DNA of 64,000 nt from Marmoricola endophyticus (GCF_014644415.1 NZ_BMKQ01000001.1:2741217-2805216), one strand, 5' to 3'; numbered from the stretch's first letter, positions 45,576-54,913 are shown. Numbers and translations are program-made. Notes: generated from the sequence alone by a model not told the origin.

Positions 45576-46456
45576 GCGCGCTGCTCCCGGATCAGCACCG
45601 GCTCGGCGTACGCGCCGCGGCGTAGGAGCACCAGCCCGGCGATGTTGCCGACGAGCGTCACCACACGGCGAGCGGCAGCACGGCGGTCGAACCCGCGGCC
45701 GGCGCGGACGTCGGCGAGCCAGAGCGCCGGCAGCCGCAGCAGGCCCCCGACCGGGTAGCGCAGCCGCAGTCGGTCGGCGAACCGGGTGGGGTGCCGTTGC
45801 CAGACCACGGCCTCCGCCGTCGCGGACCGGTAGATCTTGGTGACGACGTGGGTGAACCCCTCCGTGGGGCGGTGGAACATCACCATCGTCTCGTCGACAC
45901 CGATCCTCACGTGCGCAGCCTCCGCGCGGATCGCCAGCTCGAACTCCTCGCACCCGTAGGGCGGCAGCCCCTCGTCCATCCCCCCGATCTCCAGGTACGT
46001 CGCCCTGCGTACGGCGAAGTTGCACCCGACCACCGCGCGGGCGAGGTCGAGCACCTCTGCCTCCGGACCCGCCCGCTCGCCGAGCAGGCGGGTCTCGCCG
46101 GAGACCACCTCGAGATCGGCCAGCGCCCCCACGGCGGCGGAGAGCCACCGAGAGTCCGCCCGGTCGTCGGCGTCGCAGAACGCGACGAGCGGTGCCGTCG
46201 ACGCGAGCAGGCCGGTGTTGCGGGCGTGGCTGATCCCCGGCCGCCGACCGGCGTCGACGACGCGCAGCCGGACCGGGAAGGCGTCGGCCCGGGCCCCGAC
46301 CCGCTCGCGGGTGTCGTCGGTCGACCCGTTGTCGGCGATCACCACCTCCCACGTGCCGTCGAAGTCCTGCGCGGCCAAGGCGGTCAGCTGCTCGTCGATC
46401 CAGTCCGCGCCGTTGCGGACCGGGATCACGACGCTCACCGAGGGCGACGAGGTCAC
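45572..46456 (-). CDS. Glycosyltransferase family 2
   Basis: A 294-residue GT-A enzyme: V-S-V-V-I-P-V-R-N-G opening (7-16), I-A-D-N-G-S-T-D-D-T, A-R-N-T-G and F-C-D-A-D-D as the metal site. The acceptor side has P-Y-G-C-E-E-F-E-L-A-I-R. A helix-rich tail of about 70 residues follows. GTG 46456 overlaps the acetyltransferase stop. Donor unknown. Confidence 0.83.
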   Translation of the reverse strand: MTSSPSVSVVIPVRNGADWIDEQLTALAAQDFDGTWEVVIADNGSTDDTRERVGARADAFPVRLRVVDAGRRPGISHARNTGLLASTAPLVAFCDADDRADSRWLSAAVGALADLEVVSGETRLLGERAGPEAEVLDLARAVVGCNFAVRRATYLEIGGMDEGLPPYGCEEFELAIRAEAAHVRIGVDETMVMFHRPTEGFTHVVTKIYRSATAEAVVWQRHPTRFADRLRLRYPVGGLLRLPALWLADVRAGRGFDRRAAARRVVTLVGNIAGLVLLRRGAYAEPVLIREQRA

Positions 46457-47013
46457 GCGGGGGACCCCACGACCCGAGCGGGTACGCCCACCACCGTCGC
46501 GCCCGCCGGAACGTCGCGGGTCACCACGGCGTGCGCACCGACCGTTGCGCCGTCGCCGACGCTCACGCCACCGAGCACGACGGCCCGCTGCCCGAGGAAG
46601 ACGTCGTCGCCGATCACCACCGGACCGGAGCCGTGCACCGCGTGCCGGTCCTGGCGGTCGTGGTCGGCGGAGGTGACGAGGACGCCGTCGGCGAGCACGC
46701 AGCCGGAACCGATCCGGACCGCGTCGATGGAGTGCACGTGCACCCCGAGCCCGAGGTAGACGCGGTCGCCGATGTCGATGCCGGGGGAGCCGTCCTCGGC
46801 CTGGAGCCAGGCGTCCTCGAAGATCGCGCAGTCCCGACCGACCCGGATCCGGTCGACCCCGCGCAGCGCGTGCGGCCGGACGATGACGGTCCCAGAGCCA
46901 AGAGCCCCGAAGGCACGGCGGAGCAGCGGCATCCGCAGCCGAGCGCGGTGCCAGCGCAGGGCGGGCGGAGCGCTGAGGACCTGTCGAGCGAGGCTCACGC
47001 CCCTCCTTCCCAT
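46453..47013 (-). CDS. Left-handed beta-helix acyltransferase (CysE/WbbJ type)
   Basis: A 186-residue hexapeptide-repeat protein (I-V-R-P-H-A-L, I-R-V-G-R-D-C-A-I-F, V-V-I-G-D-D-V-F-L-G-Q-R-A-V-V-L-G-G-V-S-V-G-D-G-A-T-V-G-A-H-A-V-V). The catalytic histidine is probably in S-A-D-H-D-R. Such enzymes O- or N-acetylate sugars from acetyl-CoA. It is the first gene of a seven-gene operon. ATG 47013 lacks an RBS; GTG 46998 has AAGGAGG only 3 nt away, so either may be used. Confidence 0.82.
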   Translation of the reverse strand: MGRRGVSLARQVLSAPPALRWHRARLRMPLLRRAFGALGSGTVIVRPHALRGVDRIRVGRDCAIFEDAWLQAEDGSPGIDIGDRVYLGLGVHVHSIDAVRIGSGCVLADGVLVTSADHDRQDRHAVHGSGPVVIGDDVFLGQRAVVLGGVSVGDGATVGAHAVVTRDVPAGATVVGVPARVVGSPA

Positions 47014-47119
47014 GAGAGGTCGACCCGGTGGAGGCTTGGATTCAAGCACGCCGCCGCCAAGCGTGAGGTGGCCGTTGGTGGTTGACTGCCGTTCGCCGAG
47101 CCGACCCGGAGGGGGCGAG

Positions 47120-47980
47120 ATGCACCCGGTCCTGCGACAGGTCGCCGACCAGTCCCGCGCCGTGTGGTCCCACCCGTCCAACCGCGGGGCTCGGGTGCGG
47201 GCGGTGGGCCGCGCCGTGCGCTACCAGGTGAGGGCACGCGTGCTCGGCCGCTCCAGCGTCGCCCGCGTCGGGGTACGAGGCCGCGTCGTCGTCCGGCTGC
47301 ACGACTGGGGGTCCTCTCAGGCGCTCTACGCCAACCCCGTCGACCACGCGGAGATGACCTTCTGGCGCGGGTTCTTGAGACCGGGCGACCTGTTCCTCGA
47401 CGTCGGCGCGAACGTCGGGATCTACTCCCTGTGGGCCGCCGACCGCGATGCCGAGGTCTGGGCCTTCGAGCCTGACGACGAGGCGCGCGGACGGCTGGAG
47501 GAGAACGCCGCCCTGAGCGGGCTGGCCGTCGCGGTCCACCCGTGTGCCGTCGGCGCCGGGTCCGGGACCATGCGGATCACCGAAGGGCTCGGCACCAGCA
47601 ACCGGATGAGTGCCGACGACGCGCCGGGCACCCGCGAGGTGCCCGTACGGAGCCTCGACGACCTCGTCGGCGACCGCGAGGTCCGTGGCATCAAGGTCGA
47701 CGTCGAGGGGGTCGAGCGGCTGGTCGTCGAGGGTGCAGCCCGGCTCCTGGACGGGGCACGCGTCGACGTGCTGCAGCTGGAGTGGAACCACATGAGCGAC
47801 GTCGTGCTGGGCGAGGGCCGTCGCCCGTTGTGGGACCTGCTGCGCGCGCACGGGTACGTCGGGTGCCGACCCGAGAACGGCCGCCTGGTCAACCTGGCGC
47901 GCGACGAGTGCCCGGGCCACGGAGCCGACCTGTTCTTCGCCTCGCCTCGCTGTGCCGAGGGGCTCGACCGCCTCGAGTGA
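47120..47980 (+). CDS. FkbM-type methyltransferase
   Basis: A 286-residue methyltransferase with F-L-D-V-G-A-N-V-G-I-Y-S (about 91-102), A-F-E-P-D-D-E-A-R-G-R-L-E-E-N, V-R-S-L-D-D-L and I-K-V-D-V-E-G-V-E, the full set of FkbM motifs. The N-terminal 75 residues are basic and may form an accessory domain. GGAGGGGG stands 5-6 nt before ATG 47120, so this gene, unlike many neighbours, has a conventional leader. Divergent from the acetyltransferase operon and convergent with a GT. Confidence 0.84.
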   Translation: MHPVLRQVADQSRAVWSHPSNRGARVRAVGRAVRYQVRARVLGRSSVARVGVRGRVVVRLHDWGSSQALYANPVDHAEMTFWRGFLRPGDLFLDVGANVGIYSLWAADRDAEVWAFEPDDEARGRLEENAALSGLAVAVHPCAVGAGSGTMRITEGLGTSNRMSADDAPGTREVPVRSLDDLVGDREVRGIKVDVEGVERLVVEGAARLLDGARVDVLQLEWNHMSDVVLGEGRRPLWDLLRAHGYVGCRPENGRLVNLARDECPGHGADLFFASPRCAEGLDRLE

Positions 47981-48001
47981 ACACGGCCAAGGGGGCCGGA
48001 G

Positions 48002-49117
48002 TCAGGTCAGCGCGAGCACGTGCTCGACCCGTCGACGGAACTCGTCAGCGAACAGGTGCTCGGCCATGAAGGCCACGCCCGCGGCCCGTGCTCGTACGAT
48101 CTCGGCGCGATCGCGGGCGAGGGCGGCCAGCCGGTCGGTGAGGGCGCCGACGTCGCCCACCGGTGCGCTCCAGCCAGCGCGGCTCTCACCGATCAGCCGC
48201 CGGGCGTACGCGTTGTCACAGGCCAGCACCGGAGCACCGCAGGCGAGGGCCTCGAGGTAGGTCCCGGAGGGGTCCGCCTGCGGGTGCGGGAGCAGCATCA
48301 CGTCGACCGACCGGGACACGTGCCGCACCCAGTCGGGGTCGAAGGGCAGCGCGCCGGTCAGGCGGAGGCCGTCTGGCGCGTCCCTGCGCACCCGTTCCTC
48401 CTCGGGGCCGGACCCGAGCAGCTCGACGGTGACGGGCAGCCGGCGCCGCTCGCACTCCCGCGCCACGGCGACGACGGTGTTGATGCCCTTGGTCCGCAAC
48501 CACCGGCCGGAGAAGGCGACCCGCAGCGGGCCGTCGGCCACGGGCGCCGTCGGGGCGGCCAGCTGCTCGCGCCGGATCCGGCTGTCGAGGTAGAGCATCG
48601 GTGCGGCCGATCCGCGGGCGTACCGGTCCCAGGTCGGCCAGCCGTTGCACTGCAGGCCGGCCGCGCGACGCACCATCGCTCGCTGCCGCAGGTCGCGACG
48701 GACTGCGCCGAGGCGGACCCGGGCCCGGGTCAGCGCGGTCGTGCCGCCGTCCAGCAGCGTGTACGCCGCCTGGTTGGCCGGCGTGTTCTCGGCGAGCAGC
48801 ACGACAGGCCGGTGGCCTCCCAGCAGTGGCTCGTGGGCCGGGTCCAGCCCGGCCAGGACGACTCCCCGCCCCGGTCGGGCCAGCGTGTCGGCCACCGGGT
48901 CGTCGGCCAGGTCGAGAGCGAACGGAAGCTGTCCGGGGTCGACCCAGTCCACGTCGAGGTTGGCCGACGGGTCGCTGGGCACCGGCCGGCCGACCATGCG
49001 GACGGTGCCGGGCCAGTGCTCGGCGTACGCCGCCATGCCGGTCGTCGTCTTGGCTGCGACCAGCACCCGCCCGTCGGGTCGCCGCGGGACCGGTCCGGCG
49101 AGCACGGTCAGCTCCAC
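48002..49117 (-). CDS. Glycosyltransferase family 4
   Basis: A 371-residue GT-B enzyme. The N-domain lacks a clear glycine loop but has V-L-L-A-E-N-T-P and C-N-G-W-P-T-W. The C-domain shows R-V-A-F-S-G-R-W-L-R-T-K-G, E-L-L-G-S-G-P-E-E and the donor site D-P-S-G-T-Y-L-E-A-L-A-C-G-A-P-V-L-A. It is last in a four-gene GT operon starting at 52041 and overlaps the gene before it by 10 bp. Confidence 0.8.
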   Translation of the reverse strand: MELTVLAGPVPRRPDGRVLVAAKTTTGMAAYAEHWPGTVRMVGRPVPSDPSANLDVDWVDPGQLPFALDLADDPVADTLARPGRGVVLAGLDPAHEPLLGGHRPVVLLAENTPANQAAYTLLDGGTTALTRARVRLGAVRRDLRQRAMVRRAAGLQCNGWPTWDRYARGSAAPMLYLDSRIRREQLAAPTAPVADGPLRVAFSGRWLRTKGINTVVAVARECERRRLPVTVELLGSGPEEERVRRDAPDGLRLTGALPFDPDWVRHVSRSVDVMLLPHPQADPSGTYLEALACGAPVLACDNAYARRLIGESRAGWSAPVGDVGALTDRLAALARDRAEIVRARAAGVAFMAEHLFADEFRRRVEHVLALT

Positions 49118-50124
49118 GGCACGACCCCCCGCTCGCGCAGGCCCTCGGCGAGCCGCTGCCACATCCGGGCGGTGCCGTGGTGGCGGTGCACGTGCTCGCG
49201 GCCCGCGGCGGCGAGCCTGTCCCGCAGTGCCGCATCGTCGCGCAGTGCCGCGATCGCGGTGCGCAGCGCTCGGGCGTCGCCGGCCGGCGGCATCAGCGCA
49301 GTCTCGCCGTCGGCGAAGTAGTCCCGCATCGCCGCCGTGCCCGAGACGACCACTGCGCAGCCCGCCGCGGCGGCCTCCAGCGCGACGGTCTGGCCGGTGG
49401 GGTACGCGAGTTCGTGGGTGGCCACCACGACCGTGCGCGCGCGGCGCAGCAGGGCGAGGTGGTCGTCGTACGCGACCCGGCCGAGCAGCGTCACGCCGGG
49501 AAGCCCAGCCAGCGGGCCGACCCGTTCGGGCGGCGCCACCACAGTGAGTCGGCCGTCGGTGCCGCGGATCGCGGATGCCAGCGTCGCCGGGTCGCGCCCC
49601 GCGTCCTGGCCGACCGTGAGCAGGTCGATGTCGCGCTCCACCGGCGCGGGGTCTGTGTGCGGTGCGAGGTCGACCCCGAAGGGGACCGGAAGCAACCGCT
49701 CCGCGGGGATGCCGTGGTCCGTGAAGACGGCGCTCTGGTTCTGTGACAGGTAGGCCACCACCGCGCTGGCCCGCAGCAGCCCCAGCGCCCGCTCGCGCTG
49801 CCACGGCTCGCCGCGCAGCAGGTCCTCTGCGACCCAGCAGACCAGCGAGACCAGCGGCGGCGCGCCAGGCAGCCGGGCCAGCCGGACCGGCCAGTGCAGG
49901 TTGGGCTCGAAGTAGCCCAGCAGCAGGTCTGCGCGTCGCGCGGCCAGCAGACCGGGCTGCTCGAGGCGTACGCCGCTGCGGTCGCGGACCACGGCCGCGA
50001 GCTTGGCCGGTAGGGGGACCCGGCGCGGGAGGGTCGGCTCGATGCCGTGCTCGGCGAGCGCCTCGGCACCGAAGGCCATCGGCTCGCCGGGGGCCGCGCC
50101 GTTGAAGAGCAGCGCCCGGGTCAT
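49108..50124 (-). CDS. Glycosyltransferase family 4-like (CgeB-type C-domain)
   Basis: A 338-residue GT-B protein: N-terminal A-D-L-L-L-G-Y-F-E-P-N-L, V-P-F-G-V-D-L, I-D-L-L-T-V-G-Q-D-A-G-R-D, then a C-terminal G-Q-T-V-A-L-E-A-A-A-A-G-C-A-V-V-V-S donor motif. ATG 50124 overlaps the GT11-like gene by 4 nt. Part of the same operon; substrate unknown. Confidence 0.78.
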   Translation of the reverse strand: MTRALLFNGAAPGEPMAFGAEALAEHGIEPTLPRRVPLPAKLAAVVRDRSGVRLEQPGLLAARRADLLLGYFEPNLHWPVRLARLPGAPPLVSLVCWVAEDLLRGEPWQRERALGLLRASAVVAYLSQNQSAVFTDHGIPAERLLPVPFGVDLAPHTDPAPVERDIDLLTVGQDAGRDPATLASAIRGTDGRLTVVAPPERVGPLAGLPGVTLLGRVAYDDHLALLRRARTVVVATHELAYPTGQTVALEAAAAGCAVVVSGTAAMRDYFADGETALMPPAGDARALRTAIAALRDDAALRDRLAAAGREHVHRHHGTARMWQRLAEGLRERGVVPWS

Positions 50125-50960
50125 GGGCGCTCGTCCCAGCCGCCGGGGAGCTCGTCGACGACCTGCCAGGCCGGGTGCAGCTGCCAGGCGCGCCCCCCGT
50201 TGATGTCGCGCCGGTGCAGGCGCGGAGCCCACACCGACGCCGGGCGTCCGCTGCGGACCCCGGACACGTAGGCGCCCCAGTACGAGAAGCTCGAGTTGGT
50301 GATCACCAGGCGGGTCGCCGCGCAGACCTGGGCGAGGTCACCGAGGGGTCCCTCGTCGATCGACCCGAAGCGGGTCGGGGCGACGTCCTCGAGCCAGCCG
50401 AGGTGCTCGCGGCACCAGTCCAGGCCGTCCGAGACGACCCGGACACGCCGGGGCGGGCCGTCGGCGGCCACCGAGCCCGCGACCGCGGCACGCAGGTAGC
50501 CGTCCTGGTCGAAGCCGTAGAGCGCGCGGAAGGCCGGCACCGAGTAGTAGTCGCCGCGCCGCACGTTGACCACCAGCTCGCCGGGGTCGGTGGCCCGCTC
50601 GACGGCGTCGGCGAAGCCGGGCGCGGACAGCAGCCGCTCGTGGACGAACGCGTCGAGGTCCGCCAGGGTGAAGTCGACCCCCAGCTCGCTGTGGTCGTGC
50701 TCGAGCACCCGCCGGTCCCAGGGGCGGACCTGTGCCCGCCGTCGGGACAGCTCGCGCAGCGCCGGGAAGACCTCCAGCCACGGCTCCACGGAGTCCTGCA
50801 GCAGCACCGACTCCCGGACCCCGGCCCGCCGAGCCGTGGCCGCGTGCTGCCAGAGGTAGAGGAAGTTCCCGAGGTTGACCCCGGGGAAGGTCCAGGTCAC
50901 CGGGTCGCCGTGGCGGCGTACGGCGTTGACCAGCGGGCCGAGCAGGGAGTGGTCAGCCAC
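50121..50960 (-). CDS. GT11-like glycosyltransferase (alpha-1,2-fucosyltransferase fold)
   Basis: A 279-residue enzyme with the GT11 hallmarks N-L-G-N-F-L-Y-L (about 29-36), N-V-R-R-G-D-Y-Y-S-V-P (the H-x-R-R-G-D-Y motif with Asn replacing the usual His) and I-T-N-S-S-F-S-Y-W-G-A-Y. It is homologous to the C-terminal half of 40291-41844 over its full length. Fucosyltransferase activity is not proven; another GDP-6-deoxyhexose from the gmd pathway is possible. It overlaps both neighbours. Confidence 0.8.
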   Translation of the reverse strand: MADHSLLGPLVNAVRRHGDPVTWTFPGVNLGNFLYLWQHAATARRAGVRESVLLQDSVEPWLEVFPALRELSRRRAQVRPWDRRVLEHDHSELGVDFTLADLDAFVHERLLSAPGFADAVERATDPGELVVNVRRGDYYSVPAFRALYGFDQDGYLRAAVAGSVAADGPPRRVRVVSDGLDWCREHLGWLEDVAPTRFGSIDEGPLGDLAQVCAATRLVITNSSFSYWGAYVSGVRSGRPASVWAPRLHRRDINGGRAWQLHPAWQVVDELPGGWDERP

Positions 50961-52041
50961 GTGTCCGCCACGCGTCGAGGGTCTGCCGGGCCGCGCTGCG
51001 CCAGGCCACCCACGAGCGGTCCCAGGCGCTCTCCCCGGGCGCGTGGGCCGCGAAGTGCTCGACCAGCGCCGGCGCCGGCTGACGGGCGGGGGAGCCTTCG
51101 GCGTCGAGCCGGGCGAAGGCGTCCTCGAGTGCGGCCGACATCGCGGCGGCGGTGTACGTCCGCGCCACGTGCTCCCGCCCGGCCGTCGTACGTCGCGCCC
51201 ACTCGTCGTGGTCGTCGTCGAAGAGCCGGCAGGCCGCCACGACCGCGTCGTGCAGGGCCACCAGGTCGGTGTCGCCGAGGGGCACCGACCACGCCGGGTC
51301 GAGGTACTCCCTCGCCCCGTCGCCGGTGAACCCGACGACGAGGCAGCCCGACAGCACCGCTTCGGCGCCAGGCAGACCGAAGCCGTCGCGCTCGGCGGTG
51401 CTGACGAAGACGGCGGCGCGGGCCAGCGCCGCGGCCATCGCGTCGCGGTCCAGGCCGTGCAGCAGGTCGACCTGCCAGCCGTCGTCGAGGGCGCCGCTAC
51501 GGCGCAGCAGCTCGCTCAGCGCCGCGACGTCCCACGGGCGGCGGGCGGTGGTGACGGCGACCCGGCGCTCCTTCGGGCCCGGGGCGAACCGCGCGGCGTC
51601 GACGTGGAGCGGCACGTGGTGAACCGGGAAGTGCACCGGGACCAGGCGCCGAAGGAAGGTCTCGATCGCCCGCGACGTGGCGACCGCGGCCACCGCGTTG
51701 GGCCAGCCCGGGTACGGCTCATCGAACCGGGTGCCCGGATCCACTCCGCCGAAGGTGAAGTGGTGCCCCTGGTTGAGCATCACGACCTTCGCGTCGCCGG
51801 TCAGGTGGCGGTGCCGCGGACCACCCGCCTCCGGCACCAGCAGCACGTCACCGGTGGCGAGCTCGCGGCGCAGGCCGTGCACGATCCGGGTGCGGTGCGG
51901 GAACCAGGACGCCGCGAACCCCTCGCGACCGTGCCACACCGCCGCCTCCCGGCCGGCGTCGTTGAGCCGGTCGACGACGTCGTACATCACCTTGATCCCG
52001 CCGGAGGGCTCGGCGATGTCCGGTGCGAGGACGAGGATCAC
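50953..52041 (-). CDS. Glycosyltransferase family 4 (paralogue B)
   Basis: A 362-residue GT-B enzyme paralogous to 39244-40290: P-S-G-G-I-K-V-M-Y-D, A-A-V-W-H-G-R-E-G-F-A-A-S-W-F, M-L-N-Q-G-H-H, A-T-S-R-A-I, V-S-T-A-E-R-D-G-F-G-L-P-G-A-E-A-V-L-S-G-C and G-D-G-A-R-E-Y-L. The extra 30-residue C-terminal tail is helical. It begins the operon. GTG 52041 has GGGAGA a few bases upstream. Divergent from the ABC transporter gene by 70 bp. Confidence 0.82.
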   Translation of the reverse strand: MILVLAPDIAEPSGGIKVMYDVVDRLNDAGREAAVWHGREGFAASWFPHRTRIVHGLRRELATGDVLLVPEAGGPRHRHLTGDAKVVMLNQGHHFTFGGVDPGTRFDEPYPGWPNAVAAVATSRAIETFLRRLVPVHFPVHHVPLHVDAARFAPGPKERRVAVTTARRPWDVAALSELLRRSGALDDGWQVDLLHGLDRDAMAAALARAAVFVSTAERDGFGLPGAEAVLSGCLVVGFTGDGAREYLDPAWSVPLGDTDLVALHDAVVAACRLFDDDHDEWARRTTAGREHVARTYTAAAMSAALEDAFARLDAEGSPARQPAPALVEHFAAHAPGESAWDRSWVAWRSAARQTLDAWRTRG

Positions 52042-52084
52042 TGCTCTCCCGGGTCGGGTGCGGGTGGACGGAGGTGTGCGTTCC

Positions 52085-52090
52085 TATACT
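52085..52090 (+). promoter_or_regulatory. -10 box of the ABC transporter gene
   Basis: TATACT, five of six matches to the consensus -10, 21 nt before GTG 52112. It is one of the most canonical promoter boxes in the window. Confidence 0.55.
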
Positions 52091-52111
52091 GACGGCTCGA
52101 TCCGGCGGGGG

Positions 52112-53974
52112 GTGAGCACGGCGATGCTCGGTCTGACGCGGCGTGTCGTGGCCCTCTTCGACGCCCGCACCCGTCGCCGGCTGGCGCTGGCCGTCATCGG
52201 CTCGGTGGTGATCGCGCTGGCCGAGGTGGTCGCCGTGGTCGCCGTGCTGCCGCTGCTCGAGCTGCTCACCGGAGGCTACGACGACGCCGGCCGCCCGTCC
52301 GGCGCGCTGCGGGTGGCCAGCGACGTGTTCGGCGACCCGCCGCCCTCCCGGCTCGCGGCGTACGTCGCGGCGACGGTGTTCGTCGGCTTCCTGGTCAAGG
52401 GCCTGGTCTCGCTGGCGATCCGCTGGTGGTCTCTCGGATTCCTGCTGCGCCAGGGGGTGCGGACCGCCGAGGACCTGATGCGCTACTACCTCACCGCGCC
52501 GTACTCCCTGCACCTGCGCCGCGGGCCGGCGGACCTGCTGCGCACGATGAACGACGCGGTGGGGCAGGTCTACTCCCAGGTGGTGATGGGCGGGGTGACG
52601 ATCCTGACCGAGGCGGTCACCATCGTCACCCTCGTCGTCACGCTCCTGGTGGTGAACCCGCTGCCGACGATCGCGGTGGCGGTGTACTTCGCGGTCGCGG
52701 CGCTGCTGCTCCAGCGGCTGGTCCGCGCTCGGGCGGTCCGCGCCGGCGAGGACATGATCCACGCGGCGTACGTCACCACGCAGACCGGCCTGCAGGCCCT
52801 CGGCGGGGTCAAGGAGATCAAGCTGCGCAGCGAGCAGGAGGTGTTCGTCCGCCGATACGCCGCCGCCAGGCAGCGCGCCGCCGACGCGCTGCGGACGTCC
52901 AGCTTCCTCTCCGACGTGCCGAAGTACGCCATGGAGCTGCTCTTCGTGCTCGGGATCGCTCTGGTCACCGCGCTCGTCTACGCCCAGGACGGGTCCCGCT
53001 CGGCGCTGGCCTCGGTCGCGCTGTTCGCGGTCGCCGGGTTCCGGGTCCTGCCGAGCATCGTGCGGGCGATGAGTGCACTGACCTCGCTGCGTGCCGGTAC
53101 GGGCTCGCTGGACCTCGTCGAGCACGACCTGGACCTGGCCCGCGCGACCGAGCGGGTCCCCGCCGAGCGGCCGGAGCGGATGCGGTGGAGCCGCGGCCTC
53201 ACCGTGCAGGACGTCTCCTTCCGCTACGAGGGACACGACGCGCTGGTCCTGGACCGGGTCGACCTCGACATCCCGGCCGGCAGCTCACTCGCGCTGGTCG
53301 GCAGCAGCGGCGCCGGCAAGACCACCCTGGTCGACGTCCTCCTCGGCCTGCACGCGCCGGTGTCCGGTCGAGTCCTCGCCGACGGCGAGGACGTACGCCG
53401 CGACCTCGCCGCCTGGCAGCAGGGGCTGGCGATGGTCCCGCAGGAGGTCTACCTGTTCGACGAGAGCCTGCGAGACAACATCCGGTTCTCCCCTGACGTT
53501 GACGACCCCGACGACGCGCGTCTGCTCGAGGTGATCGAGCAGAGCCGGCTCGGGGACCTGGTCCGCAGCCTGCCCGACGGGGTGGCCTCGTCGGTCGGTG
53601 ACCGCGGCCAGCGGCTCTCCGGTGGTCAGCGGCAGCGGGTCGGCATCGCACGCGCACTCTTCCGTCGGCCGTCCCTGCTGGTGCTCGACGAGGCGACCTC
53701 CGCGCTGGACAACGAGACCGAGCACGAGGTGATCGAGACGGTCGAGGCGCTGCACGGCGAGGTCACCCTCGTCGTCGTGGCCCACCGGCTCTCGACGGTC
53801 CGCCACTGCGACCAGATCGCCTTCCTGAAGGACGGCCGGGTGGAGGGGGTCGGCACGTTCGCCGACCTGCGTCGTACGGTCCCCGACTTCGAGCGGATGG
53901 TGCGGCTGGGGCGCCTGGACGACGAGAGGACGTCCCCGAGCGAGAGGTCAGGGACGGGCGAGAGGGCGTCCTGA
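52112..53974 (+). CDS. ABC exporter, PglK/MsbA-like (glycan flippase candidate)
   Basis: A 620-residue half-transporter with six N-terminal helices (about 20-315) and an ATPase domain: Walker A V-G-S-S-G-A-G-K-T-T, Q-loop P-Q-E-V-Y-L-F, signature L-S-G-G-Q-R-Q-R, Walker B L-L-V-L-D-E-A-T-S-A-L-D and switch histidine V-V-A-H-R-L-S. Inside a glycan locus without a visible Wzx gene, it is the best candidate to flip the lipid-linked repeat. GTG 52112 is chosen; ATG 52124 is the alternative. The 3' end overlaps a convergent GT gene by 27 bp. Confidence 0.88.
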   Translation: MSTAMLGLTRRVVALFDARTRRRLALAVIGSVVIALAEVVAVVAVLPLLELLTGGYDDAGRPSGALRVASDVFGDPPPSRLAAYVAATVFVGFLVKGLVSLAIRWWSLGFLLRQGVRTAEDLMRYYLTAPYSLHLRRGPADLLRTMNDAVGQVYSQVVMGGVTILTEAVTIVTLVVTLLVVNPLPTIAVAVYFAVAALLLQRLVRARAVRAGEDMIHAAYVTTQTGLQALGGVKEIKLRSEQEVFVRRYAAARQRAADALRTSSFLSDVPKYAMELLFVLGIALVTALVYAQDGSRSALASVALFAVAGFRVLPSIVRAMSALTSLRAGTGSLDLVEHDLDLARATERVPAERPERMRWSRGLTVQDVSFRYEGHDALVLDRVDLDIPAGSSLALVGSSGAGKTTLVDVLLGLHAPVSGRVLADGEDVRRDLAAWQQGLAMVPQEVYLFDESLRDNIRFSPDVDDPDDARLLEVIEQSRLGDLVRSLPDGVASSVGDRGQRLSGGQRQRVGIARALFRRPSLLVLDEATSALDNETEHEVIETVEALHGEVTLVVVAHRLSTVRHCDQIAFLKDGRVEGVGTFADLRRTVPDFERMVRLGRLDDERTSPSERSGTGERAS

Positions 53975-54913
53975 GGGCCGTCGCAGCGCCGCGCGCGACT
54001 CCGACAGGCCAGCGGCGAGGTGCCCGAAGTCGGTCCGGATGCTGCGCAGCGGGGTGGTCGGGCGCCCACTGAGACGACGCAGAACGTTGTAGGCGAGGTT
54101 GACCGCGGACACGGTCGCGGCGACGAGGGTCGCGCGCCGGTGGAACCCCCAGATGCGGGCGTAGAGGGTGGCGGACACCGACAGCGCGCGGACTCGGCCA
54201 CCCCACCCGGTCGTCCCACCGCCGAGGTGGGTGACCGCGACGTCCCCCACGAAGTAGGCGGGCACTCCGTGCCGGGCCAGGCGGCGTTGCAGGTCGACCT
54301 CCTCGAAGTACATGTGGAAGCGTTCGTCGAAGCCGCCCACGGCCCAGAAGTCGGCCGTCTGCATCAGCAGGCAGGCTCCGGTCAGCCAGTCGGTGCGACG
54401 ACGTCTGCCGGCGACGCAGTCGACGTCGAAGCCGACCAGTCGACGCATCCACGCATGCTGTGACCAGCGAGCGAGGGGCTGGAGAGCGCCCAGCCCTCGG
54501 TAAGCGGCCGGCCAACGATTGGCGGTGGAGGTCGGGCGCCCGCTCTCGATCAGCAGCGGACTCGAGACCGACGGCCGGGTGGAACGGCCCGCGGCGACGA
54601 GCCTGTCGAGGGTGCCCGGCGGCATCGTGACGTCGCTGTTCAGCACCAGCAGCCAAGGGTGCAGTGCATGCGCCGCTCCGGTGTTGATCGCGGCGCCGAA
54701 GCCCAGGTTGAGATCGTGGCGGATCACCGTGACGCCCGGTCGCGGCGCGAACGGCTCAGGCGAGTGGTCGTCGACGACGATCAGCTGGACCGGCCGATCC
54801 CCGTGCTGGTCGCGGACTGCAGAGACAGCTCCCTCTGCCAAGGAGGCGCCGCCGTAGTGCGGCACGACCACGCTGACGCCCTCGCCCTCGCCCTCGCCCC
54901 CGGCTCCGGTCAC
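53948..54913 (-). CDS. Glycosyltransferase family 2 (rhamnosyltransferase-like)
   Basis: A 321-residue GT-A enzyme paralogous to 29464-30384: V-V-V-P-H-Y-G-G, V-V-D-D-H-S-P-E-P-F, N-L-G-F-G-A-A-I-N-T-G-A, V-L-N-S-D-V-T and F-H-M-Y-F-E-E-V-D-L-Q-R-R-L. Before the first strand stands a G-E-G-E-G-E-G leader from GTG 54913, which overlaps the upstream stop as GTGA; a start at the later V-S-V-V is possible. Donor probably dTDP-rhamnose or a related sugar. Confidence 0.83.
   Translation of the reverse strand: MTGAGGEGEGEGVSVVVPHYGGASLAEGAVSAVRDQHGDRPVQLIVVDDHSPEPFAPRPGVTVIRHDLNLGFGAAINTGAAHALHPWLLVLNSDVTMPPGTLDRLVAAGRSTRPSVSSPLLIESGRPTSTANRWPAAYRGLGALQPLARWSQHAWMRRLVGFDVDCVAGRRRRTDWLTGACLLMQTADFWAVGGFDERFHMYFEEVDLQRRLARHGVPAYFVGDVAVTHLGGGTTGWGGRVRALSVSATLYARIWGFHRRATLVAATVSAVNLAYNVLRRLSGRPTTPLRSIRTDFGHLAAGLSESRAALRRPSGRPLARP

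Noticed and set aside
47984-47998. Hairpin cggcc/ggccg between convergent genes as a terminator
   Set aside because: Only 5 bp of stem and no T-run; too weak to call.
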